A DNA stretch of 64,000 nucleotides from positions 62,001 to 126,000 of the forward strand of contig JAAOOA010000483.1 of the NCBI GenBank assembly GCA_012861695.1, written 5' to 3'. A program made the position numbers and the translations under genes. Each line of letters opens with the position of its first letter. Within the stretch, counting starts at the first letter, position 1. Under the pieces are notes generated by a model. The model worked only from the letters and a program-made list of their open reading frames with translations, was not told the DNA's origin and searched no databases. Shown here piece after piece: positions 1-10,245 of this stretch. The DNA comes from Trematomus loennbergii (lineage: Eukaryota; Chordata; Actinopteri; Perciformes; Nototheniidae).

Positions 1-147
1 CTCTTGACCGACAATTTTTTGGAGCTGGAAGTGAACCGCATTCCGGAGCTATGAGGCGGCGCCGCTGCGGTGTGAACAGGAAAAACCGGTACTTTTCAGC
101 TCCAGCTCCGAGCCGGAGCTGAAAAAGCGCCGGTGTGAAAGGGGCAC
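1..147. mobile_element. Fragment of a DNA transposon end
   Basis: GC-rich sequence with repeated ccggagct/agctcc inverted motifs ends in gcgccggtgtgaaaggggca. It interrupts a family C MITE whose remainder follows at 148-281. The left part lies outside the window, so the family is not assigned. Confidence 0.45.
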
Positions 148-281
148 TAGAGCACCACTGTTATTTTTAACCAAATATCTCTCGGGCGTGGGGAGTGGCT
201 CCTTATTTTCATCTAAAGTAACAGACAGAGAATCAGACCTATAATATATTGATGAAAAACAGTATAATAGGGGACCTTTAA
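148..281 (-). mobile_element. Partial TTAA MITE, family C
   Basis: This is the reverse complement of the first part of the complete copy at 7450-8000: gagcacc, aaccaaatatctctc, ggagtggctccttattttc and tattgatgaaaaacagtat match closely. It ends at the TTAA of 278-281 with aggtcccctattatac-type terminal sequence (reverse strand). It lies in the lpxn intron upstream of exon 561-815. Confidence 0.7.
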
Positions 282-560
282 ATAATAATTCAAGCAACAC
301 TTTCCTTTATATTCCATATAACACGCTGATAATTATGATAAAACACTAATACACTTTCCAAACATGAGTGAAGTGAACCAGGTCTAACAACAGATGGCAG
401 CATTGTACCAATCTCAGCACTGCCTTAATATAAATGCAATATAGGAGTGTTGATAACTTTATATATACAGTCTATGGTTGATAAGCAATAACTTCAAAAC
501 AATACATGTATCAAATGCTAGAAATAATAGACGTGTGTGCTAATTTGTATCATCATTCAG

Positions 561-815
561 GATCCAGAGTCTTCAACGACCCCACCACCTCTGACACAAA
601 AACTGTCCGTGAGAAAGAAAACTGAATCTGGGCAGCAGGAGAAGAAGAAGAAGGAGAGCAGCAGCAGAGCAGCGTCAGACGCTTCGACCTCCAGCGGGAA
701 GACAGAAACAATAGATGAGCTGCTCGGAGGGCTGAGCTCCGACCTGGAGAAGATCGGCGTGCGCACCGTAGCCAAGGGCCACTGTGCGTCCTGCAACAAG
801 AACATTGTGGGAAAG
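561..815 (+). CDS. lpxn: Leupaxin-like (paxillin family) exon: last LD motif and start of LIM1
   Basis: This is the first of five visible exons of a focal-adhesion adaptor that binds FAK/Pyk2-type partners through LD motifs and the cytoskeleton through LIM domains. The 85 codons open after a CAG acceptor and end at AAG/gtacaa. They contain a Ser/Lys-rich linker with a run of four lysines, then the LD motif IDELLGGLSSDLEKIG, then KGHCASCNKNIVGK, the first zinc knuckle of LIM1. The wording GHCASC here, SPRCAYC in LIM1-2 and RGTLC-like QGTLC in LIM3-4 is closer to leupaxin than to paxillin or Hic-5, as I remember those proteins. The family is certain and the paralogue is likely. Earlier LD-motif exons and the start codon lie before the window. 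The five exons together encode about 308 residues if the base missing in exon 5 is allowed for. Confidence 0.82.
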
Positions 816-849
816 GTACAATAATAAGCATGTATTGTTGTATTGTTAA

Positions 850-1296
850 TTAAAAGAGGCCCTATTCTGCTTTTGGTATTTTCCCTTTCCAGTAGTTAGG
901 TAAGGTAAGGTAAGATACGTTTATTTATATAGCACATTTTCAGACACAGAGGCAACTCAAAGTGCTTAACATCATCATTAAGAAGACAAAAGAAGGAACA
1001 CAATAAATAAACATAATGGAATAACAGATTCATAAAAACCTTGCTTAAAAGAGATACAGATAGTTTAAAAACAAGTGTGTTATTATGTGCTTGTAAATCC
1101 CCCCCCAAAAAATCTCCATTGACCAGCTAACCAATCAGATCAGACTGGGCCCTGGTTTCAGACAGAGGGTGAGAATATGTCCTGCAGTATGAGAAAAATA
1201 AAGACGTTTTTGAACATTAAAGCATGTCAACATGTTACAGTAGAGGCACAACGTACAAATATGAACATGCCAATTAACATGATAGGGCTGCTTTAA
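850..1296 (-). mobile_element. TTAA-flanked MITE, family B (piggyBac-like), interrupted
   Basis: TTAA sits at 850-853 and 1293-1296. Just inside are related inverted ends (agaggccctattctgc and gatagggctgct). The right part (about 1120-1290) is the reverse complement of the family B body at 49897-50306, with shared text such as accaatcag and ggtttcagacagagggtga. A TTAA target is the hallmark of piggyBac-type elements, so the class is inferred from the ends; there is no transposase. Confidence 0.7.
898..1105 (+). repeat. Interspersed repeat inserted in the family B MITE
   Basis: A (ggtaa)n start is followed by gtttatttatatagcaca and caactcaaagtgct. This sequence type is very common in fish genomes, and I recognise it only as dispersed repeat DNA. 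It interrupts the MITE body, so it arrived later. Confidence 0.5.
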
Positions 1297-1398
1297 CATA
1301 AAGGATGCAATGTCATCCTTACATGCAAATTCTTAATAGTAATTGATTTAAAAAAAACGTATTTTCTTGTGTTCCTTCATTTTATTTACCTTCTGTAG

Positions 1399-1572
1399 AT
1401 GATCACGGCGCTGGGTGAAGTGTGGCACCCTGAGCACTTTGTGTGTGTGGCGTGTAACACAGAGCTGAGCACCACAAGCTTCTTTGAGAGGGAGGGGCGG
1501 CCGTACTGCGACAAAGATTACCATCAGCTGTTCTCCCCACGCTGCGCCTACTGCAAGGGGCCCATTGTGAAG
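1399..1572 (+). CDS. lpxn: lpxn exon: LIM1 body and first knuckle of LIM2
   Basis: The exon is 58 codons, phase 0 on both sides. The acceptor is ttctgtag and the donor AAG/gtgagg. It encodes [16 protein letters not shown], then the C-x2-C of the second LIM1 finger, [10 protein letters not shown], and [13 protein letters not shown], which opens LIM2. All LIM1 zinc ligands are present. It joins in frame to the previous exon (GK/MITAL) and the next (IVK/NILTAL), matching the paxillin-family order. Confidence 0.92.
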
Positions 1573-2315
1573 GTGAGGAAGCTTCATATCCATTTTTGGT
1601 TTACCATGACATTTGATTGGATTTGATTAGATTTATTTTGAATGTGTAAACAATAATACAAAAATGTAACATGAGAATTAGTTTACAATACAAAATTAAG
1701 CAGTGTCAAATTGATATACAACATTTTTACTGATTCTAAATTATGTATAAACAAATGATCTACTTAATTACACATCCGAAAAGAGGTGGGAAGAAGTTTA
1801 CACTTATTTAATCCCACCCCTTCTCCCAAAAACTAAATTATTAACATATATACATTAATTTTTTTCTTAAAGAAATAAAACAAACATAAACAACAAATAA
1901 ATAAACAGATAAATAAACAAACAAATAAACATTGCAAAAGTGTTTTTTTAAGATATTCAGAACATATTCAATTTAAATGCCTTTGTTTTCTGATTCTTAT
2001 TTGTGCTGTCGTATACTACATCAATTTATTATCTCTTGATGATTGGGTGATGACATACAATAGCATGTAGGTCATTTTCCTCGACAAATCCCACATGTCA
2101 GCTAAATAAGTCAAACATAAAACCATATTGGGATTTGGCCTTCGGGCTTAAGCTGCAGTCTAAAGTCATTAATCAGAAACTAATGCAACTTCTCCAATAA
2201 TTTGCTTCATGTGGTGCACAATCCACTTTATTGATACATCCATGTATGAGATGAGACTTACAAATCCTTAAAGGAAGTAAAGCTGTAATATTTCTCCGTC
2301 TGGCTGCTTCTCCAG
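1573..2315 (+). other. lpxn intron, LINE-like and A-rich sequence
   Basis: The intron is 743 bp. At 1740-1835 there is sequence of the type ggtgggaagaag and cacttatttaatcccacccc, which I associate with fish retroelement tails. An imperfect (aaataaac)n stretch follows at 1870-1935. No exon is seen. Confidence 0.5.
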
Positions 2316-2397
2316 AACATCCTGACAGCTTTGGACCAGACTTGGCACCCCGACCACTTCTTCTGCACACACTGCGGAGGCCTGTTTGGACCCGACG
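2316..2397 (+). CDS. lpxn: lpxn exon: centre of LIM2
   Basis: The exon is 82 bases with acceptor cttctccag and donor gtgaga, ending in phase 1. It encodes NILTALDQTWHPDHFFC, THCGGLFGPD and the first base of a Gly codon. The HPDHFFCTHC zinc ligands of LIM2 are intact. The Gly codon is completed by the first two bases of the next exon after a 112-bp intron. Confidence 0.92.
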
Positions 2398-2509
2398 GTG
2401 AGACGTTCATTTCTTTCTCACTGGAAACCACAACTTCAGCAAACATTTGGAAATCATTTCAGGCATGTTCGCTCAGAATGAATCTCATGTGCCTCGTACC
2501 TGTCGCTAG

Positions 2510-2658
2510 GTTTCCTAGAAAAGGACGGGAAGCCGTATTGTTGCAAGGACTTCTACAACCTCTTCGCTCCAAAGTGCTCCGGCTGTGGGGAATCAGTGAG
2601 GGAAAACTACCTGACTGCAGCCAATGGCACCTGGCATCCAGAGTGCTTCGTCTGCGCA
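2510..2658 (+). CDS. lpxn: lpxn exon: end of LIM2 and first half of LIM3
   Basis: The exon is 149 bases with acceptor tgtcgctag and donor GCA/gtgagc. It encodes GFLEKDGKPYCCKDF (the Gly codon is shared with the previous exon), LFAPKCSGCGES and ENYLTAANGTWHPECFVCA. Lengths 82 and 149 add to a whole number of codons, which supports both splice sites. The zinc ligands are present. The following intron carries a very long CA tract that starts 38 bases after the donor. Confidence 0.92.
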
Positions 2659-2695
2659 GTGAGCCTCTTACCTCAGACCACACACACATACGCAT

Positions 2696-2823
<128 letters not shown>

Positions 2824-5192
2824 CTCTGGCTCACACACACGCCTGGGAATAAATGAGAAAGATACCCACACAGTTGCTTTATTTGCAACATTTTGACCAC
2901 AAGGCTGATGCAAACCGTATGCCTGATGAATACGTTGTGGTTGAAATGATGCAAATAAATCAAGGAAACCATATTCCTCCGTGTGGGTATCTCTTACATT
3001 CTCCTCCAACCTACTTCTGTGTGCAGCATCTGGTGGGAAACGGTTCAGTGTGCAGCTTTGAGCAATTGTTGAACATAAAACGCTCTCAGCAGAGATGATC
3101 TGACATGAGGTAGCAACTCTTTATGTTTTATGGCCCCTAAAGAAGATCATTCAATGACTGAAAATACAATGACCGTAAACCTGAACATGAAATGTATTGC
3201 TCTTAAAGCTAACCAATCAGAATGACATAAATACAACTCAGATTAACGACATTACATTCAGACATAGACATCCAACGATGACTACCATACCCAATTATTA
3301 CTGTGTCTCACCAGCAGCACAGAAACGAAACATTGTTTTACACGGAGCAGTCATTATCAGTAAGGTCAGGATTTCACCTAACCCTCGATAACCTCCATCT
3401 AACTCCAGAGGTCAGGAGGTCAAACACTCCATATATAGGATGAAGTGGACACTCAAAAAGTGTCCAAGCCTTTTTTTAATTAACCTCCAGCTGAAAATAA
3501 ACAAGGTGGTTTCAAAACGTAGCACCTCTGGTCTTTTTGGACACTCTCAATATGCTGTGCTACATCTGGCTCTTGACAACTGTAGAGAGATTTGAATAAA
3601 ATACCATTTGTTACCTTAAAACCACCCAAATAAATTCCTCGTGCTCGTCGATAAGCTTTTTTTTGCAGACTGCATTGATGTTGTCATCGAAACTCCATTA
3701 TAATGATCAGAATTAAATGATAAATGCATTAAAACAGCAAAAGTATGCGGGTGGACTTACATATATCATAAAGAAAAGTAGGCACGCGTTATTCATTATA
3801 AAAATCCAGTTAGTAAAAAAAATTACAGATAAGAACAACATGGTAAAAAAATAGTGAGTGATATAACATATTGAAGTAGCTGGTAATGTTTACAAATTGT
3901 TAATACATTAAAATAAAGAAAAATAAAGTGTACATTGCACAAGGGTATATTGCACAAGTGTGTATTTCACAAAGTTCTATATTAACAGGGAGTGTTATGC
4001 ACATCAGAGAGTTGTGTGTTATATGAGACATACAACTCTACTAAAAATGTATAAACATTTTCTAAAATGATCAAACATGTCTTCAGTTGTACCTGCACCC
4101 AGCTATAGAAACACTGACATTTCTCACATTGGATTTGCGTTTGGATTTGTTAAAAACAGGTGTTACTAAAGTCATTAATGATGAATTCAGGTGTTTCTGT
4201 GCCAGAGCTGGTGTTGTGCATTCTGGCTCTCTCTCATGGCTTGCTTTCAGGTGTAAATAGAACAGAGCCAAGGCTAATGTGAAGAGTTACACCTGTGCTT
4301 TTACTGCTATGACATGTCAAACTGTCTGCCAAGAGAAACCATATGCATCATCCCCCTGTACAGACACATTAGTTTATGTTGTAAGTAAGGGTAAATAATG
4401 ACCCGACAAGTTGTACCTTCCACGACTCTAATGGATGAGCTGGAGACACACCAGCCACATTAAATCATATAACCGTGTTTAGCCTCTTTAGATGCATGGC
4501 TGTTGCATTAAATACTCATAATGTTCCCTTCGGCCTCAGTAAAGTGTGTTCAGTGGTAATGATCACAATTTTACATGTGGATAAATGTAACCTGCTAAAC
4601 ATTAACATGCTAGTATTATATCTGTAAGCATTGATGGATTATGAACAGAAACATCTGTAACACTGTATAATTTCTCTTCATTACTTATTGAAGATGCATG
4701 TCAGTGATTTTGCAGAGCATGTAGCTGTACTTTACGTTACTGATGACCATTTTACAAAGCATGCCGTATAGATTAGGATCAGAAGTATCTTCATTTGTTT
4801 TGAATTCATTTCACCAGACTGTAAAAATGACCGAGGACTGACAGATACTTACGATGGAGTTAATCCATCACATGAAGATTAATTCACATGTGTAGAAGTG
4901 ACATTATAATTGCATGATTGTACAATTGTGAGCAGGGTCTAATCAAAATGAATTACATTCAAAGCTTCCCTTATTAGTCAACCAAGGAAAACGCAGTTAT
5001 TCATCACACCGGCGGCCAAGAAGCAGCCCGTGAACGCACGAAGCTATAAACATAACATTATCATTATTTTAATTACATCCTTGTTCTTCGATTTTCTCAA
5101 TGTATGTTTAGCAGGCTAGCTTGGGAATGCTATATCTGCAGCCGTTGAGAACAAATCTAAGGTCATTTAGCATTCCACTCATCGTGCTTGCC
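2824..5192 (+). other. Large lpxn intron, no recognised exon
   Basis: This is the main part of the 2968-bp intron before the last exon. It is AT-rich. The stretch 3890-4060 repeats the word ttgcacaag and resembles dispersed retroelement sequence. I see no coding exon or RNA gene. Confidence 0.6.
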
Positions 5193-5540
5193 TTTTTAGG
5201 GGCCCTATAATGCTTTCAGGTTCATATTTTAATATACATGTAGTGTCTCTACTGTGACATGTCTCCATGCTTTAATGTTCAAAAAGCTCTTTATTTTTCT
5301 CATACTGCCTGTGCTGCAGCACCTCTTTTCACCCTCTGTCTGAAACCAGAGCCCTGTCTGCTCTGATTGGTTAACTGGCCAGCTCTGTGGTGATTGGTCA
5401 ACCGCTTAGAGATGTCCAACCCCTTAGCCTATCACCTACAATGTGTTGAAGCGCTGGCCAATAGAAGGTTAGATTTACATAGTGATGTCATTATGTGCCT
5501 GAAGTAAATAAAGGAGTCCAAGGGCGACGTTTTAACGGGT
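5193..5540 (+). mobile_element. Partial TTAA MITE, family B
   Basis: It starts aggggccctataatgc and shares long blocks with the complete copy at 49897-50306, for example gtgtctctactgtgacatg, gttcaaaaagctctttattt and tgaaaccagagccc. The right terminal repeat is not found. It ends about 85 bases before the acceptor of the last lpxn exon. Confidence 0.75.
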
Positions 5541-5626
5541 TAATTATCCAGACACTATAATAAAAATCTGTCTCTCTTTATCCTCCACATCTCTTCCTAA
5601 CGTCTCTCCTCTGCTCTTGTACCCAG

Positions 5627-5892
5627 GACTGTCTGAAGCCCTTCACTGACGGCTGCTTCATGGAGCTGAACGGCCGCCCCCTCTGCTCGCAGCACTTCCA
5701 CTCCCGACAGGGCACGCTGTGCGGGAGCTGCGGGGAGCCCATCACGGGCCGCTGCATCTCCGCTCTGGAGCGCAAGTTCCACCCGGAGCACTTTGTGTCG
5801 CCTTCTGTCTGCGGCAGCTCAGCCAAGGCATCTTCAAGGAGCAGCAAGGGAAGCCATACTGCTTGACTTGCTTCGACAAACTCTTTGTGTGA
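5627..5892 (+). CDS. lpxn: lpxn last exon: LIM3 end and LIM4, with a one-base deletion
   Basis: After acceptor acccag the exon reads DCLKPFTDGCFMELNGRPLC, then CGSCGEPITGRCISALERKFHPEHFV. The annotated frame then runs into SPSVCGSSAK and stops at 5864-5866. One base after that valine, the +1 frame reads AFCLRQLSQGIFKEQQGKPYC, then the usual paxillin-family C-terminus DKLFV and TGA at 5890-5892. The exon is 266 bases, whereas an intact one would be 267. One base is therefore missing at about 5797-5800, where a Cys codon is expected. As read, the product loses the second zinc finger of LIM4. The conserved downstream frame suggests a recent mutation or a sequencing/assembly error rather than an old pseudogene. 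Confidence 0.9.
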
Positions 5893-5896
5893 GCAG

Positions 5897-5987
5897 GACA
5901 TGAACAAATAACGCAACAGAAATCTATCAGAGGCCTCACTGTGATTGTTGAGATTTAAATGTCCCTATAGTATGAGTGATACATTAA
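5897..5987 (+). repeat. 91-bp direct repeat, left copy
   Basis: It begins gacatgaacaaataacgc and is nearly identical to 6166-6256; the one difference I see is tcta versus tcaa. It ends exactly at the TTAA (5984-5987) where the MITE begins. Confidence 0.95.
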
Positions 5988-6165
5988 AGGGGACCTATCA
6001 TGCAAAATGCACTTTGTACGTCTTTTATACATGAATATGTGTCCCCGGTGTTCCAGGGAACTCACCAAGTGTCAGAAAACACAACCCTCTCTATTTTCCT
6101 CCATACCCAAATCTCTAAAAAAGGGGCTGCAACGGATCTGATAAAACTGATCCAGATTTGAACAC
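5984..6165 (+). mobile_element. Truncated TTAA MITE, family A
   Basis: It starts TTAA then aggggacctatcatgc, and runs parallel to the copy at 17480 (gtccccggtgttccaggga, ggggctgcaacggatctg). It breaks off after ccagatttgaacac with no right terminus and is followed directly by the second copy of the flanking 91 bp. Confidence 0.85.
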
Positions 6166-6256
6166 GACATGAACAAATAACGCAACAGAAATCAATCAGA
6201 GGCCTCACTGTGATTGTTGAGATTTAAATGTCCCTATAGTATGAGTGATACATTAA
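6166..6256 (+). repeat. 91-bp direct repeat, right copy
   Basis: It matches 5897-5987 over its whole length, placing a second copy of the 3' UTR segment after the MITE fragment. Confidence 0.95.
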
Positions 6257-6301
6257 ATAAGGCAACTATATCATACATTAGAATTTGCATTTGTACAGAG
6301 C

Positions 6302-6307
6302 AATAAA
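6302..6307 (+). terminator. Poly(A) signal AATAAA of lpxn
   Basis: AATAAA lies about 410 bases after the stop codon and is followed by a T-rich stretch. It is the first good poly(A) signal downstream of the gene. Confidence 0.5.
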
Positions 6308-6325
6308 AGTTTAATTTCTTCAGTA

Positions 6326-7449
6326 CTTCAATGCCAGGGGAGGACATTTCAATGAATTACACATTAAGAGTCTTTAACATGACATGTGTCGTATATTATT
6401 AACAGATAATGTAAAAATATCCAGGACAAAATGCTCACATTGTAACATAATTAATGATATGTTGTAAAACATGGGGAAAAACCCATTTCCGATGATAAAA
6501 ATATTTTCATATGTGAACTTTGGATGGGTCTATAAGGTGTGTTGCTGACACATATTTTATAGGATTTCATACATCATGATCACATGAAATGTATAAATGG
6601 AGAAAGAAAACACAGACGTGCCCTTTTAATCTGTGGTTTCCATTAAGGGATGCTCAGGTTTGCCATAAGCCTTGGCAGTGAGGAGATGCTCTGGCAGTCT
6701 GCAGCCGTTTGTCAAGGTTTGGACTATGTGGCCTGATAGCTTGTATTGGCAGAGGCTGGCATCGAACCGTCGTGCCAACCCCAGTTTCCTTTTACTCTGA
6801 TGTACCAACCTCTTCAATCCCACAGGCTCCTTTATAGACTGCATGGAAGATTAATGAAGGTGGTGAGGGGAACAAAGGTGGTTTCAGAAGGAGTTCACAT
6901 CACTGCATCTCTTCATGATTTTATTTAAATGTCGAAGGATGAATCAGCCACAAAGTACATTTATTTTTGGTGACGCACGTTGCATGTCTGGCCCTATTTT
7001 AACTAATTAAAGCTCAAGAAAAAGTTTGGATGCAAGTCAGGGCAAGATATCTGCAGCACAGTTAGGATGATATGTTTGTTTAAAAGTGGGATTCTGTCTG
7101 CAGAATCACATCATAATAAAATCAATGTTTTGCACAATACCAACTTTTCTGAACTTTTGAGAAGAGGGGGGGGGGGGGCGGTTATTCTGCCACCTATTGT
7201 ATTACATATTGAATTGAGTAAGAGTTAGTCATTATAAGAACTTTTTTACATTTATTCTCCTGTTTTTGCCTGTCTTATGTGATTTTGCACAAGATACATT
7301 TGTATGTATGCATGTCCCTCAGACAAACTATGAAAGACGATGCTAAAAAAAGTCAAAAATGAAATGACTATCAGGAAATTTAACAAATCTGCAACTGATT
7401 TTAACACAAAACTAAAAACAGGAACCAATTGAAGCTCAGGGATCAATCA
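6326..7449. other. Intergenic, no gene recognised
   Basis: This is AT-rich sequence. On the minus strand at 6768-6758 there is GGTTCGATGCC, a perfect tRNA B-box word that may mark a decayed SINE; no matching A box was found. A G-run of about 13 bases lies near 7167. Confidence 0.5.
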
Positions 7450-8000
7450 TTAAAGGTCCCCTATTATACTGTTTTTCATCAATATATTATAGGTCTCAGA
7501 TATATCTAAAACATGTCTCTGAAGTGTTTGGCTCCAAACACCAAACAGATCATTGCAGCATCCCATAATCCCCTCTGTTTCTGCCCTGTTTCCAAAGTGC
7601 TGATTCTCCGTCTGTTACTTTAGATGAAAATAAGGAGCCACTCCCCACGCCCCTCTGAGAGATATTTGGTTAAAAAGAACACAATGGTGCTCTAGGAGGA
7701 GATTCAGGTGATAAGGTGGGGGGGGGGGGGTTACCTTGGTTGGAGATTGGCTAATGGTTACACAAGACAAAAAAAGATTATGACATCATAAAGTGGCCAA
7801 AATCTGATCAGCTCATTTTCAGACAGGTTTTTATATAAATGGATCAGGACAAAAAGAGAGAATCTTTTTTCCTGAAACTTTCAGAGTCTCTTTACACAGA
7901 GGGGACACATGTTGATGTAGAAAAGACATGAGAAGAGGGGACACATGTTGATGTATAAGAGACATGAACAAGTGGATTTTGCATTATAGGTTCCCTTTAA
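7450..8000 (+). mobile_element. Complete TTAA MITE, family C
   Basis: TTAA at 7450-7453 and 7997-8000 bounds a 551-bp element. Its ends are aggtcccctattatac and, on the other strand, agggaacctataatgc. It contains a G-run (7719-7730) and a short internal duplication of aggggacacatgttgatgta (7901-7955). It has no coding capacity. Confidence 0.8.
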
Positions 8001-8759
8001 AGGTATGGTATAGAAAATAAAATGTAGTAGTAAATAAGATTGAGAGGAATGTCTGTATCCCAGAGAAGTTCATTAAACCACTTAACTTATAAGTATACAT
8101 TACAGGCCTATAAAGCAGGTTTTGTAAAGCATTGATCATCACAGAAACAGCCTTGAAGTTAGCCAAACCTCTGTATAAATCTAAACTGAACCTTCATGCT
8201 AATGTCAAACTGTATCTCATCAAACAGCATCTTATCTCCAGATGAACACAGTCTACTTTCTGTCGGCGCAGCAGGACGTTTTCTTCAGCTTTTCTTCAAC
8301 CCACTTTGACTCTCTGTGTGAAGTTAGTGTGTGAGTGGGAACGGAGGCGGGCATTAATCATGCTGTCATCACCGTCAACGCGGCCTCTCGCGGCCTCCAC
8401 AGAATACAGACCTTGCATCATGGAAGGATTGTGTGTATATCGCGTTCAGTCAGAATCCAAGATCGTAAGTATTTAATGATCTAATGGCCCGATTCCCAGA
8501 CTCCTCCTGCGCTCAAAGACATAGTGTAATGTTAAATGTGTTAAAACATGCCTTAGAGATTTGCATGAACCATATGTTAGAACAACATCAACTTGGGTCT
8601 GATCAGAGATTTTGGCATCTGACACATTTGTAATATGTCACATTTTCCAAGTTACTGAGGGGTGATTATGTTCATCCTAGTATTTAAAAAATGTCTTTCT
8701 GCACCACCAATCACTGTCACAACTTCATGGTATTATGAGTTCAATCAGGAGAGACGGTT
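8001..8759. other. Intergenic, no gene supported
   Basis: A weak exon-like stretch ends at a good donor (ATC/gtaagt at 8464) but matches no protein I know. The block 8630-8745 is a diverged copy of 9440-9555. Confidence 0.4.
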
Positions 8760-10215
8760 TTGATGTAAGAACATATTTATTGCCAGGAATACACAAATGA
8801 ATGTAGAGGAGTTTTGGCGATTAGGCCCCGTTGTGCAGGAGTATCATTCGGGAGGGAGAACCGATCCGATGAAACCCCCCTGGGGTCTAGACACTGGTGG
8901 TGGTGAATGGGTAGTTGGGGTCGGTCTGAAGGGGAGGGGCTTGGTTTGACCCTGGATTCAGAGGGACAGGAGGTGCAAAGGGGTGGAGGAGGGTTGCGTC
9001 GAGTCACCTGAAATGACAGCTGTGGGAGGGGAGAGCAGATTTAAGAGGTTTAGCGGAGCGCTATGATAGGCTTGTGAGAATAGAGCGAAGTGATTGGTTA
9101 AGCTGGGGAGTGACACCCCGATCACTTAGTGAGAGGAGAGAGAGTAGTAACATGGAAATAGTAAATGAATGAGTGAAGAAGGTCTTCCTGGTTGAACTTG
9201 CGCTGAGCTTCAGTAGATTTACCAACACTGTCTTATAACCAGCAAGTATTGCCTGGCAACATCAAAAAGCTGTAAACTATAGGTTAGGTTACATTTAGAT
9301 TAGCTTAAAACCGTAGATGAAAAATCACCTAAATGAATAGATGTATTGACTTAAATCAGAAAACTTAAGCTTTGCAAAGTCTAGCATCTAGAAAGATATT
9401 AAACAAAAATATGATGCAGTGAAAGAAGTGTATGCCCAAACAGTACATACATTTTTAAATGTCACATTATCAAAATAATAGAGGTTTATGTTCATCCTAA
9501 TATTGAAAATGTTTCTTTCTGAAGCATTTACTTTCACAAATGCATGGTATTATGAGAAAACGTGGCAACAATGACTTATAAATAGTAAGTTGTGTTTAAA
9601 GCATTTTACTAAAAACTGTAAACTCGCGGTTTACTTCAATTTAGATAAGCTCAAGACCTCTGTTGCCCATATGTGAACACTCTAATGATCAAGTGTATCT
9701 TGAATAAAGACAACTCCAAAGCTTTGAAAAAGATTGCTTAGAAATGTGGAAAGAAATGCTGGCATTGACAGAAAATATATGTATGTTATCATATGGCTGA
9801 GCGTATAGGGAGGAAAAGGGCTCTCTGGCACGTAGTAAAAATGAGAAAACATGAAATGTGAGCGGGGGTCTTTTTTAAAGGGGTTGCGAATAAAGGGCCG
9901 TCTGTAGAAAGCCGAGAGAGTGTAACTCAGGTGACATTTACTGCAGTGAAACAGAGACTGGGAGCGCAGTGGGCCATGGGATGGTAGCGAGACCTCCACG
10001 GGGGAGGGGGGGGGGGGCGAGGAAGGCATATATTGGGACATAATGGATACTGGGATGGGGGACACAGGGTGAGGAGGGCAGGGGTTGAAGAGTGTAGATG
10101 CAGGAGTTACCCCTGAGTGACACTGAAACCAAACACTTACCTCTTCTCTTGTAAAATGGCCGTGTCCCCTCGGCCACCTCTGATAGGACGATGGAGCCGC
10201 TCCACACTCTGCTGC
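8760..10215 (-). other. Candidate minus-strand spliced transcript, product unknown
   Basis: On the minus strand an open stretch reading SSYQRWPRGHGHFTREE ends at a strong donor, GAG/gtaagtg (boundary at 10141). About 1.1 kb further, a pyrimidine-rich acceptor ctctcccctcccacag leads into sequence from 9019. That sequence stays open to a stop near 8777, next to AATAAA (8781-8776). The layout resembles an internal exon and a terminal exon. I recognise no domain, found no start codon, and the terminal part is proline-rich and low in complexity. It could be a non-coding RNA, retroelement debris or chance. Confidence 0.25.
8776..8781 (-). terminator. Poly(A) signal AATAAA of the minus-strand candidate
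   Basis: Minus-strand AATAAA lies downstream of the putative terminal exon. It is meaningful only if that transcript exists. Confidence 0.3.
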
Positions 10216-10245
10216 CTGTAAACCCAGCAGTTCATCAGCTTTCAA

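Larger units (their letters stand above)
816..1398 (+). other. lpxn intron with inverted MITE and inserted repeat
   Basis: The intron is 583 bp. Most of it (850-1296) is a TTAA-bounded MITE in reverse orientation, which is itself interrupted by another repeat; both are listed separately. Confidence 0.8.
5893..6325 (+). other. lpxn 3' UTR
   Basis: The UTR runs from the expected stop codon to shortly after AATAAA at 6302-6307. It contains two 91-bp direct repeats (5897-5987 and 6166-6256) separated by a truncated MITE. The cleavage site is inferred from the signal. Confidence 0.55.

Noticed and set aside
6758..6768. Perfect tRNA B-box word on the minus strand as a tRNA gene or SINE
   Set aside because: No A box or cloverleaf could be found around it; at most it is a decayed SINE.
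8384..8464. Exon-like stretch with acceptor cctccacag and donor gtaagt, including MEGLCVYRVQSESKI
   Set aside because: No protein match in any frame and no partner exon recognised; splice-like words of this quality occur by chance.
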